Positions 23,540 through 34,973 of a stretch of 64,000 nt of DNA are shown here, piece after piece (positions within the stretch are counted from its first letter, which is position 1; each line of letters begins with the position of its first letter). The DNA is from Dermacentor variabilis. Its lineage: Eukaryota > Arthropoda > Arachnida > Ixodida > Ixodidae. The notes below the pieces were generated by a model, which did not search any database, was not told the origin of the DNA, and saw only the letters and a list, made by a program, of their open reading frames with translations. The position numbers and the translations under genes were made by a program. The stretch lies in contig NC_134569.1 in assembly GCF_050947875.1 (NCBI RefSeq), positions 23,101,631 to 23,165,630 of the forward strand. Direction: 5' to 3'.

Positions 23540-23990
23540 ATGCTGTCTTCAGGTCCCTCTACCAGCTTGCCATGACATCATAGATTTTGACAGCATCTGC
23601 TTGGGCCAAGTTAATTTTTTTATTAATAAAAATGAACTACAGTTTTGTTTATTCTAAAGGTGCCAAAGGCTGAACTTCACGATATTTTGCAACTTTTATT
23701 TGCCTGAATAGCATAGATACGAAAAAAGACCAACATTTATGACATCGCACTGACTTACCTGCACAGGGGTGTTAGTGTCAAAAGAAAGCAACTAACCTAC
23801 CATCACAAAGGCTTTGCAGAGGCAGATACGCTCCGCTTAATTCATGCCTTTGTATTTAGCAGAGTCACATAGAGTGGTGATCATATTTTCTTCTAGTAAT
23901 GAAACTCTTACCACAAAATTAATTAAAATAAAGTTTTGAAACAATACTTTATTCATTTAAACTGACCTGGCATTTCTCTTTAAGTGTTCA
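23540..23990 (-). repeat. Diverged minus-strand MITE copy
   Basis: Right boundary TTTCTCTTTAAGTGTTCATTT matches the reverse complement of the MITE terminus. Interior blocks (CCAGCTTGCCATGACATCA and others) match the 21.2 kb copy in opposite orientation. Confidence 0.5.
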
Positions 23991-25904
23991 TTTTAACACC
24001 AGCGGGGCTCCAAAAATTTAAAACATTTTTCCCTCTTCATTTCTATGCTGTAATAGGGCTAGCAGCAGTATGCAAATAGACTGACCTGAAACAGCAGTCA
24101 CTGTGTGCATCCCACGATGGTTGTTAATATTTTGACACAGGTAGTACCACAGCACTTGACACAGTCTGTCACATCTGGTTTGTAGCTGAACCTTGGTCAA
24201 TTTTTCAAGAGTATTTTAAACACTTTTTTTGCAGTGCAGCGCCAGTAAAAAGTGACACTGGTGGCACCAATTTGGCCATCTTTACTTACCGAGCCCTCCT
24301 TTGGAAAAGTTGATTTTGCCATAAGACTTCGTAGAAGCCTTCTATAGCCTGCATAGCCGCTTGCACATATACAGGGCTGGATATATGCCTTTACTAATGA
24401 TTGCACATGGCTAGTCATGGTACATGCACACACGTCTAGCAGAAGTACGTGTGAATACTGCACCAGTGGTACTGCTGGACAGGGAAGCTGAGCCTTTGCA
24501 TGAACATCTGTCATAGTTTGTGGGCATAAGGTGAAGTGCACATATAAAATGATTTGAGGTTGCAATAAATAATAAGATGGAAGTCATTGTTGTTTGTATC
24601 TTTCTTGAATTGGATTTGTAGTACTGTCCACATACTTACGATTGTGGTTTTTTCCCTCGCTGGTTTTTCTGCAGGACACCTGATTTCTAGTACAGAGCAG
24701 TGCTAATGAACAAATAAGCAGGGGGGTCTATTACAATGCATGGCACTCATTTTACCTCATAAGAAATCAATTGGCAAGCCTAATTGAACAATTTCGAAAG
24801 GCTTAATTTTTTTAAAGGCTTGCAATTGGTCACATGCTATTGGACAATCTATTACTGTGCATCAGTTGTGGACATGTGCTACCAATGTTTTTGCGACTGA
24901 CATCAAATTACTTTTTTAAAAGTAATTTTTCAGGTTAGTGTCAGAAGGCAGTCTTATTAATTACCGTGGTCTTGTAATGTTTGACAATGGTTGTCACACT
25001 TCTTTTGTGAAGAAAGATGCAGGTGTCTACTTTGTGTGAGAAGGCAATTGAATCTTGATATAATGAAGTCACATTTGGAACAAAGTGTTATTCCTTTGAT
25101 ATTTGTTATAAAAGGACCTGTAAAATTACTATAGACAAACATAGCTGGGCCCGCATGAAATAAGCACAAACAAAGCTAAAGTGCATAGATGTGCAGTTGC
25201 AAAAGTTGTGCCTTAGCATAGAAGTGTGTATCCATATATCTTCCTCTGACTTGAAATTAAAAACACACTGCTGAAAACATTCTAAAAACAATGTTTAGCA
25301 AGCTCAAGATTAGTTCTGTTTGATAAAGTGTGGGCTAGTTGGTGCCTGAATTTGTCAATTGCTTCCTTGTCCTATTGGACCATTTTAAAATAAGTGAGCT
25401 CAATTTGTTCATTGAAAGCACAAGCTCCCAATACACATTTTTCTATATCAGATGTCTCAAGTTTGTGGGAAAATGCAGTATAAGTTTTGCAATTGTTTGG
25501 ACTTCTTGGTCTTCACTTGAGATATAGTTTCAGCGATGCAAACATGAAAATACACACGAAAATATATTTTGCTACAACTGAGATTGTGAGGACCAGTACT
25601 TTCAGTTTCGTTGTAGCAGTAGAATACATATTCAAATAACACATGGCCAACAAATTTGGAGCTTTGCAGTAGCTGTCATATTGACTTTTACAGCCGAGCC
25701 TTGTTATAACGAATTCACATCCGACACAAACATACGTTCGTGATATACGATATTCATTATGCGCATTTATTCATTGCCTACTAATATTGGCGAGAAACAT
25801 TTTAGATATACTTTTTAATATCAAGATTCAACTATTTCAGCGCACAACATTGCAGATAATTGCATGCCTGGCCTTGTGGAAAACAAAAGTGAATGTTGGA
25901 AGTC
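23991..25904. other. Non-coding stretch with transposon-end fragments
   Basis: No gene. Sequences such as CCTTGTTATAACGAATTC near 25698 resemble the inverted-repeat ends of the pogo/Tigger-like element at 51074-52334. Confidence 0.4.
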
Positions 25905-26310
25905 TGTCAAAGGAACACCAGTTAGCAAGATTGAATTAAATTAGGTTGGGGAATTATGTTTTTTAACCTATATTTTCATTCATCTGGTGGCACAACCAAA
26001 AAACAAATGTATGCTGGTACCTTGATGGGATTTCAACATATATTCTTGCAAACAAGCTGTTTTGGTACAGGAAAAGTGAAAGCTGTGAGATTGAACATTT
26101 GGTTTCTGCATAATGCGATGTGTTCCTTCTTTACTGATAAACACTTTAGACCTGAGTAGGCACTGTCAAAATCAATGACAAAATGATGAGTTGGTGAAAA
26201 TTTATGGCAGTGCCCACAACTGGCCTTTGTGTTAGGTCTTTTCTGGCTTACCAAGCCTCCCCTGACAGGGAGAGTGGCCATTTTACTGTTGCAGAAGGGT
26301 AATTTATTTA
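25905..26310 (+). repeat. Diverged copy of the TTAA MITE family
   Basis: A start near AAAGGAACACCAGTTAGCAAG, and the late block TTTTCTGGCTTACCAAGCCTCCC followed by a GTTGCAGAAGGGTAATTT segment, follow the order seen in the 54.8 kb copy. The middle has diverged. Confidence 0.45.
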
Positions 26311-26597
26311 AACAGCTTAATCTGATATTCCTCTACAGTGCTGCTTTCAGTTAGGAAACATAAAATTATGTATGCCAAGAGATACAGAATACCACACTGC
26401 CTGTACTTTTAGTGTTTGCTTGATGTAAAGTTGCAAAACACACTTTGTACTTAATAGCTACTAGAAATATGCTGTTGACTTGAAGCTAACCATGCTTGTG
26501 AGAAATCTTAGCAGTATAGCTCTGCACACTCAGGTTGCTTATCTTTCACAAGAATACATTTGCTTTCTTTGTTGTCTGATCATCATTTTTCTGCCTT

Positions 26598-26956
26598 GTC
26601 AGGTTCACAGGCTACAGACCTTGGATGGAAGCATTGTGTCCACTCGGCTGCATGCTTTGAATGATGCAACGGCAAAAATGCAAAATGCACCACTCTTTGT
26701 GCCAGAGCTGCTGTGTATGCAGCTCCAGTTTGTAATAATCTATTTTCTGAATTACCCAATGGTGATTGTGATGCGAGTGTTTTTTACACAAGACTTTTCC
26801 CACCAAGCAGAAGAGGTAGTTGTTACTTTGTATGTAAACTGTCCACTTCTCACCATTTGCACAAATGTGCTCCGTGCTTCTTTCTCTTGCCAGTGGCAAA
26901 AATTTCAAGGAAATATAGTGACTGCTCACCATATCAGTACATTTACCATAATATGA
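26598..26956 (+). other. Possible unassigned exon
   Basis: After a good acceptor (TTTCTGCCTTGTCAG) the sequence is GC-richer than its surroundings and stays open in two plus-strand frames and one minus-strand frame for over 200 bases. The frame entered without a split codon begins VHRLQTLDGS. I recognise no domain and cannot choose between an exon and chance. Confidence 0.2.
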
Positions 26957-27779
26957 GGGGTTTTTTTCTTTTTCTTTTATTTTTTTCCAGCTATGTAGAG
27001 TAATGAGCTAGATTTAGACTATAGGTACTTCACTAAAACTTACTGGCTTTTTAAATGTGTGCATGTCTGATCTATACGTGGTATGCATGTCTCTGGCTGT
27101 GTTCATGGTGGCAGAATGGCAGAACGCAGAAGCACTTGCATTTTTCCTTCTCTAACTGTGTTCCATATGCTTTGCACTGTCCTATCTCTGCTATTATAAA
27201 TCAAATCTATCCCTTCTTGCAATCTTGATTACTTAGCTGTGTGCTCTGCAGTCATGGCTATTGTAACCACTTCACATTTGTTTGTTGGTCAAATTTGTTC
27301 ATCTTCTCCTCTAAGAAGGAAATGTTTGTGCTGGCACATTTTGCAAATGTCTGTTGTGGTTTGTGAACAACATGCAGCTCAAAGCCAATGTTCTGTCTAT
27401 ACATTTTAATCTCATCATAATCGAGTTGCATCGGACACAAGAATATCTTCATTATATACAATGCTTGTTACAAGCACATAGTGTTTACATGCTAATGTAG
27501 AGAAAAAATTCCACCTGAAACCATCTCAGAATGACTGTCAGCATTAGTGCGATTAGCATCTAAGCAACGCAGCCACACACCTTATTGCCACCACTGAAAT
27601 GCATCATGTTTGAGGCATGTACTGCAGCCAGGCTCCTCTACCATGCTTCTCTCTGGATATGCTGTGCTACCTAGCATTACCACCACAAAGTCTGCGTATG
27701 GCATGTGTTTGAATATTTTTATTCAGCTGATATGTATGAACCAGGTTCGATTCCACCCAGCACAGAATAAATTTTAAAG

Positions 27780-28070
27780 GATGTTTTTTTTAATTGAGTA
27801 GTGGCATAGAACCAGTGACCCAAGTTGGCGTCATTGAGGTTCATTGAAGAGCCACACATGCCCCGTGACCCATGTTGGTGTGAAAGAGGTTAATTCAAGA
27901 GCGGCACCTACTTAGTGTCACACACCCAGCCATCCATGTTGGTCCAACAGTTGGTTTCAAACCTGGTTCCCCTCAGCACAGCAGCCCAACACTGTACTCA
28001 TTAGAGTTAAACCATGGGCTAACCAGTGACACAAGTTGCAGTGAAAGAGGTTCGATGCAGACAAACCAAC
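27780..28070 (-). mobile_element. Second tRNA-derived SINE family with internal duplications
   Basis: On the minus strand a tRNA-like head carries TAACTCTAATGAGTACA (box A position) and AGGTTTGAAACC (box B), with GTTGGGCTGCTGTGCTGAG between. The adjoining body contains repeated GTGACCCAAGTTGG/GTGACCCATGTTGG units, each followed by GAGGTT-type blocks. Confidence 0.55.
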
Positions 28071-30112
28071 AGACGAGACAAACTGCAAACTAGGTGAAGT
28101 GCCCAAAGAATGCTGATTGCATTAAAAATTTTTATTTGCTTCGTTATATCTATGTCCTTTGTATCAAAGTTCAACTGTACTAGTTCGTGTGAAAGATTCT
28201 CAATTTTTAAGAGAGGGCAACTATTGTATGCTATATAAACCAAATAGGGCTAAACAGCAGTGTTTTGCACAGGTATGGCAGCGTCCAAAGCTAATATTTT
28301 GTTAAAGGGCTAGCTGCATGTAGATATTTATCTTTTATTTCCATAATTTACATTATATTACACATCAATGTGCACTGGTAGTGTCTCTTTTGCTTATGAG
28401 CTTTCATGTTACTGTGGCTCTGTACTATTCAGTTCTCTGAAATTTAAAATAGGAGGTGTAAGCTATCGTAACACAAATTCCCAACCAACCGTTTCTTTTT
28501 TTTTATGATTACATAAACTGAAGACTTGAAGATTCAATGTATTGTAGTAATCAAAGCAATGTCTTTATTTTTTAAAGTTTGTGGTGCTAGAATAGCTCTA
28601 GCTAATTGATTCTGCAAATTGATGTGATTGAGCTGCAGTGCAAAAAGATCAGGAAAAATGAAAAAAAAAACGTGCTGAGGCATGCATCAACTATCACGAA
28701 GCTTATTGTGGAAAACGGATTGTATTTTGTAACAATTCATTATTGCTCTTGTCATTGGCGTCGGTGCTGCTGTGCCTCTATTATTGCCATCATTAAAACT
28801 ATAATGGATCTTTACAACATGCAGCCTTAAATTACTTTCTATAGTTACAGTAAAAGCAAGAAAAGTGTGAGTAATATGTAGCATTAGGTAGCTGCTTGAG
28901 CCATGAAGCAGAAACAGAAATGACATAAAGAAGAGATTTCTTTATTACACAGTAAGAGTGAGGGAAGGCTAACATATGCTAACAAATTAATAGATCAGTC
29001 TTGTGTCAGCATGCCCTTGCTCTTAGTGTGTGACAAAGTAATTTTTCTGCTAGATTTTTTGTTGGCACATGATAGACTGCTCAGCGGTCTCACACTATGC
29101 CCAATTATTTTCATATAATTATTATGTTCTAATTGTGGCTGCAACTATAGGTAAGCTGCATTTTATAAACAAATCAGGCATCCAGGCAAGATGCAAATGA
29201 CTAAACTTACTTTTCTTGGTCTTCATCTGCATTCCTCTTCAAACAAAAATTATTGCCGGCTAACTACTGAAAGCTTGGCTACATATGTTAATCTTGCTCT
29301 CAGAGAAAATTCATGCCTATAGAGTTTGTAAAAATTGTATTACCCGCATGGAATATGATAACAGTGTCACTGCATGTTTGCGACATCGCGTTCTTCACCA
29401 TTTTTATAAAAAAAAGAACGAAAGCTGTTTTTTATCAATATGTTGGTCGGAAATTGTCAATTTACCTGTTGTTTGTTTTCTCATTCTCGTCTTTTTTAAC
29501 CATAGTGCACTCATATTGATATGTCATGCCTTTTCTGTGCATCATTTTATTATTGTCTAGTAAGGAGCACTTCACTGTCAGTTACTTCACTATGTTCTTA
29601 GTGTCGAGGATTCTTGGTGATTTCTTTGCCTAAGCTTGTGTGTAGTGAGCGCCAAGTGTGCAACTTCTTCAGCAATATTTCAACTGTTGTGCTGTATGTA
29701 TACAACCACATTGTGTGACATGAATAAATGCTTACACATTACTGTAAACTTGAAAGGGCTTCACTGTGCTAGCTTTGACTTGATGCTCATGGCACAGCCT
29801 TGTGGAGCCTTTTGCTATGGTGTACCTAATTGGACTTACAGACTTGAAATTTTGTGTATGAAATCAGTGATGTGTTCTACAGCTGTTAGTGTAGTGGTAT
29901 GAAAACATTTAATAATCATCTTTTAATATCTTACTGCATCACATGTCCATGAAGAACACTTAAAACAATACAATGTATGGAAAGGCAGTAATCACTTTCA
30001 CAATAATTTGAAGGTTGTTAGTAGCTAAGGCTTCTGGCAACTAATAAAGCTTGGTGCTTCCTATCTCAACGTTTAAAAATGTGGGTGGAATTTTCAGCAT
30101 CAGTGTTCTTAA
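28071..30112. other. Non-coding stretch
   Basis: No gene or distinct repeat that I can support. Confidence 0.45.
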
Positions 30113-30797
30113 AGGGGCCCTGAAATTTTTTTTGAATATAGTAAGAAAATGTTGCCAATCTGTTAACGAGGCTCTAGTGAACATGTGAGCCAATTATTAT
30201 TGCATTGCATACAGCTGGGAATATACACTCTCGTGCCAAAAGCAGAAAAAAATTGCTTGCTCTTGCTTTTGTAATTTCATGATGCAGTGTCATGACAAGT
30301 AGCTGACCCGCAACAGCTATTGGCTGATTTCGTGATCGCAAGAACGTTTCAGTAACACAATTATTGCGCAATGGATACAATAAATGAAAAATATATATGC
30401 CTGCCATCTCAGAAAGACAGAAAACCATTTAATCTTTGCAATTCTGGTCTAAACACAACAGGTGAGCTTTACTACATCTGCTGTGTGTGGCCTCTGATAT
30501 AAAAAGTGTAGTGTATATACCGCGGACACCATGGGCTACCATTTCACATTCAACCTTTCGCCAGTGTCAGCAGGGCGTCGTTCCCTTGTGCCCCCCTGCC
30601 ATCTTCCCTATGTAGCTTCCAGTGCACTAGTGAAAATTAGAGGAGACAAAAAGCTGCTGATTGATCCAGTAACTAAGTCTAACTTCATTTGTGCTTGAAG
30701 AATTCTAAAAACTTTTTTTGCTCGGAGATTTGTGAGGTTACGTAATCCAATAATGATTTCATCCTATGGTTAGTTAGAAAAGTCTTTCAAGGCCCCT
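30113..30797. repeat. TTAA-flanked MITE, AGGGGCC family
   Basis: Termini AGGGGCCCTGAAA and TTTCAAGGCCCCT are inverted repeats with one mismatch in 13. Both ends abut TTAA (30109-30112 and 30798-30801), the target duplicated by piggyBac transposases. The 685 bp interior is non-coding. Confidence 0.7.
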
Positions 30798-31082
30798 TTA
30801 AGAGTCGGTGGAATAAATTCGTGTGGTTTGCAATTGTAGCTTTACAAAATTTGTCTTGTGTTCATAGGTTCACTGCAGATCAGCCCTGACCCTTGCTGGT
30901 CATGCCAATCTTTACCACAACTTTATGTGCAAATCACAGTTGGCATTCTCTTTAATCAGTGATGAAGGTTTGTATATTTCTACAAGAAAGGTTTTGGGAG
31001 ATTCTACTGTACAAAAGTTCTTTGTGATTGCAGTTTGGTCGTGCTTACTCAGACCTGGCTGCATTATTTGTTTCTTTGTCAG

Positions 31083-31336
31083 AATCCGGGATGTTGGAAG
31101 TGGTGGCTCTCGATGCTGCTTACGACTCTGTGATGAGCAGCCAGGGAAAGAGTGTCTACACGTGCAAGCTGTGCAACAAGGCCTTCCAGAACTACAGCAA
31201 TCTCAAGCGACATGTCAAGCTGCATGACCCAGTGCAGGAGTACTTTCCATGCACTCTGTGCCAACGCAAGTATGGCCGCAAGGACACCCTCAAGGGCCAC
31301 ATGAAGCAGGCTCATGGAGTGTTGACACGTTGGTGA
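31083..31336 (+). CDS. Alternative 3' exon with two C2H2 zinc fingers
   Basis: The acceptor TTTCTTTGTCAG is followed by two bases that complete a split codon, then 83 residues and a TGA. After a 26-residue lead rich in small and acidic residues come two fingers: YTCKLC...NLKRHVKLH (C-x2-C-x12-H-x3-H) and FPCTLC...TLKGHMKQAH (C-x2-C-x12-H-x4-H), nine residues apart. The protein ends seven residues after the second finger. Paired fingers in a short last exon are typical of arthropod BTB-zinc-finger genes, where they set DNA specificity. An alternative acceptor at 31033 would enter in a different phase. No ATG suits an independent start. The BTB domain must lie outside the window. Confidence 0.85.
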
Positions 31337-32338
31337 CGTCATGTGACCTCGTGTGTTCTTATTTCATCTTGTGATGACCTCCCCAGTTTTTCAAGAACCG
31401 TAGTTATGTGCTTGGATTAAGGGGCACAGTTTGTTGACACTAGCAAACAGTTATCCTGTCTGCGACAGATGTTAAAAAGTGCTACATAATCCACAGTAAC
31501 CTGATTCTGGTGCGAAACAGTGTCCATTTTGCTGCTTGGTGTTGTGAAGGTGCTAAAAACAGTGCTATATATTGGGGTGCTGTGAGTTTGTGAGTAATTC
31601 CTCCATTTGTGTGTGTTTTTCTTCTTTGAAGCCTCATAGTAACCTTTAATGTCAGTTGAACTGGCACATGTATTGTACTGTTGTTCTTATTCAGAAAAAA
31701 AAGAAAGCAAAGTTTAATTCACTGTTTAGCCATCACCTTTGTAGTTATGAATACTGCAAACTTAAAGTCTTTTAATGCTTGGCAGTCCTGCATGCACCTA
31801 TTGTTTTCATCATATGTGTATGAGCATGCACATGCACAATCATAAGTTTCATAAGTTGCAGATTTGGCAAATTATTATTGCTAGGAGGCAATTAGTTGTT
31901 TACATATTCAAGAATACTGGCATCTTTTTTTTACGAATACCTTGTTTTACGTCGCACAGGAGTGTTATGTTTAAAAACACATTTATGTAGAATGCCATTA
32001 TAAAATAGTAAATACTTGTGTTTTAAGTTTCCTGTCTCATTCCATTCATAATCTTGCAAGTGAGTGAGTTCAGCACTGTGAGTTCTAGCATTTCATTTGT
32101 TTTTATAAAGAGTTCATGTTGTAATAACCAAAAACTGCCAGCTGTGCCTGATACAAATAGCAAGGAACTCAGCCTAGCAATGACAGATTTTAAATTTAAT
32201 TGACCAGCTGCTTTCACAGGAGAGCACCCAGTTCCTCAAAATAATGTGGATTTATGGAGTAGGCAAGTGGTAAGGAAACTGCAAGGTGTAATTGTAATTG
32301 CCAGGCAGTGATCAAAACAAATTTGTCCTTGTAATAAA
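31337..32338 (+). other. Probable 3' UTR of the 31 kb cassette
   Basis: About 1 kb without coding signal, closed by AATAAA at 32333-32338, the first canonical hexamer after the stop. Confidence 0.4.
32333..32338 (+). promoter_or_regulatory. Candidate polyadenylation signal
   Basis: AATAAA in CTTGTAATAAAGC, first hexamer downstream of the zinc-finger exon ending at 31336, with T-rich sequence following. Confidence 0.4.
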
Positions 32339-34569
32339 GCAAAAGTTTATATGGCATTTTTTTCCGGTTTCGTATATTCTGGCTTCTGAAGGTTCTATAA
32401 AATAAGGCACTGCCTAGCTGTCTTACTTGAAAAGGGTGTACTAACTTAATTGCTCTGTGCCACTGTGCTGTACCGCAGGAGGAAATTTTAAAGTGGACAG
32501 CTTTCTTTAGAAGCCAGCCATCTTTCTCTGTACGTGGCTAAATGTGTGAGTGCATGGTAATTACCATTTGTGTGTGGTGGGCTGGTGGCGTAGCTGAACG
32601 ATGGGCTGTGGGTAGGCGTTGTTTGCTTATGGGGGCCTCTCCTATTGGTGCATGCCTATCGGATGGTTTATTGCTAGCTAACATGAATGGTAGTGCTCCT
32701 TCTTGCGTCCTGTCCACAATGTTATGAATGTTTGCCTTACATTGGTTACAGAGAGGGGCAGTGTGTGGTTTCCAAAGTAGTGGAAGAAACAAACACAAGC
32801 AATGCAATAGAAGTTTGTGCATGTTGTAACATTATAAAGCACAGTCAAAGAAAAGTTTCTCGATAAAAATAAGAGCTCTGATTGATCCACTAGAACACCA
32901 TAAATATTTGCTTTTACTCGTCTAAAAGCATTGCACACCACTACATCATGCATTAATCATTAAGCCACCATTAATTCCTTAGCATGCCATCTTCATAGCC
33001 TTGCTGGCTCGTCTGATGCATTTCAGTAATCCACAACCTTGCATGGATGATTTAGCAGGGTCGAAAATATGTTAGCTTACTTTGATAATCAGCTTCAATG
33101 GTGCCTGCGTCATTTTTTTTAATTACTTACGAGTGAAACTGATGAGAGGATGTGGTAACATAATGCAGCACTTCAATGCAAATGCTGCTCTGTGCCTCTA
33201 CTGACTGACTTAGAGCATTTATGCACCATCTTGGTAGTTCCTTTTTACATTGTGTAAGCTACAGCTGTTGGCATTGAAAACGTAATGCAAATAGGCACTG
33301 CACAGCATTGATTTATGTCTCATCCTCTACTTTCTCCTGTTTGGTGTCTTCTTGTAGTGCCCATCTGCACTTGTAGAAAGAAAGATTGCATTGCCACTGA
33401 CAGCAATTCGTTAAGTGCAAGCAAGTACTATAATTAATGATAGGCAACTTATCACAATAAGCTGATTCTTTTATGGTGGATTTTAATAATGGAATTTCAC
33501 ATATTACTCCACACTTCTTTTGATTGTGCCATATTCCTACTAAGCCTAGGAACAGTTGAAGTCCAGTTGTAGTCTCAAAATCAGCTACATTTTGTCACTT
33601 AATCTTGACCCCACTGAACCCAAACACCGTTCCACATTGAAGAAAATTAAAACAACTTGATAGCATTTATTTCTGGCCATGTAGAGACATTCATACTAGA
33701 AACAATTAAATGTTATTTGACCTAAAATATAATTAATATATTAATTAGTAATTTGTTTGCTAAACTATTCACAATTAACTCAAACTCCGCTCTAACATAT
33801 CAAAAAGGCTACTTAGGGTTTTGTTTGAAGTTTTCTATGCTTAGATCAGCATTTGTAATTGTCAAACTCCAAAAAATGATATACCTGGCTTTGTGGGATT
33901 AACGTTGAGTCAAGATGAGGCAAACTAAAGACCTGTTGCAGCAACCATTTCTAGTGTGTGCAACCGTGGGGTGAATGATGACAGTGGCATATTGAGGAGA
34001 GCAGTTCTTCCATAGTTCTTTATTGTGCCAACTTCATGGTCATTCCTTACTTCTAGAATGGTGGGTTTGTGGTTAGGAGTTAAGACAGAAACACATTGCA
34101 CCCACGAGAGCCGGGCTAATGTGACAATTCTATACCAGTGCTATTTGTTTTTACAGTCAGTTGTATAAATGACACTTATCAGCCTGCCATGAATGGTAAA
34201 TGATAACGAAATATAATTGAGCAAGAAGAATCCTTACATTATACTGGCCTCAAAACCATACTGAGGCCCATTTTAAGGTCTGAACTGCTTCTTGCTAATC
34301 TGGCACCACTCCAGTGAAAAAAAAATAAAGAGAAAAAAAGCTGTGCTTTCAATGGTAAAGTGTTGACTTGAGCTAGCTGGTACACATGGTTTAGTGTTAA
34401 TCACCATAGAGAAACTCCAAGTACAAATTTAGAGAACGCCATTTATTTAGGATGTAATCCCCCCCCCCCCCCAAACATTTTACCTATCACTAATGTTCTT
34501 GTATATTTGTTATAACCATTAACATGACAAGATAAGCGCTTTGTTCAGACTGTCATGCTCCAGTGTAGT
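32339..34569. other. Non-coding stretch
   Basis: AT-rich and without supportable genes. A run of 14 C residues lies at 34459-34472. Confidence 0.45.
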
Positions 34570-34728
34570 TAAGCCACGTTGGCAGGCTAGTTGGTTTGAA
34601 TCCATGATAGAATGTGTAAGCAACGACTGACCGATTACACATAAAAAAACAGATACACAGACATAGCGCTGTCTCTGTGTATCTGTTTTTTTCGACGTCC
34701 TCGTTCAGTCGTGCTTACACATTTCACC
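34570..34728 (-). mobile_element. Snap-back hairpin with Penelope-like tail
   Basis: An inverted repeat centred on AGCGCT near 34667 has arms that include AACAGATACACAGA and its complement and extend to GTGTAAGCA/TGCTTACAC. Read on the minus strand, the hairpin is followed by CTATCATGGATTCAAACC and then AACTAGCC, the tail shared by the other hairpins and resembling the Penelope-like 3' end. Confidence 0.6.
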
Positions 34729-34927
34729 AGTGACAATTAAGTGTAGCCTTGTTAGCACCCCCCCTCCTTTTCTTTTGATGACTCAATACTGAGATGAAGT
34801 ATGTGCATGTGGGCAGTGCTGTTAGCAAGTAAGCAGTGAGCGTTCCATGACAGTTCCATTACAACATATATAAATTTCTTTGCAGGTGTATGCAGTTTAT
34901 TCAGGTTCTGCTTTGCTTTTTGATTGT

Positions 34928-34965
<38 letters not shown>

Positions 34966-34973
34966 TTTCTTTA
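34928..34973 (+). repeat. TTTC microsatellite
   Basis: About eleven tandem TTTC units with one interruption. Confidence 0.9.

Noticed and set aside
34928..34973. Repetitive TTTC block as a possible CRISPR-like or satellite array
   Set aside because: Ordinary microsatellite without spacers.
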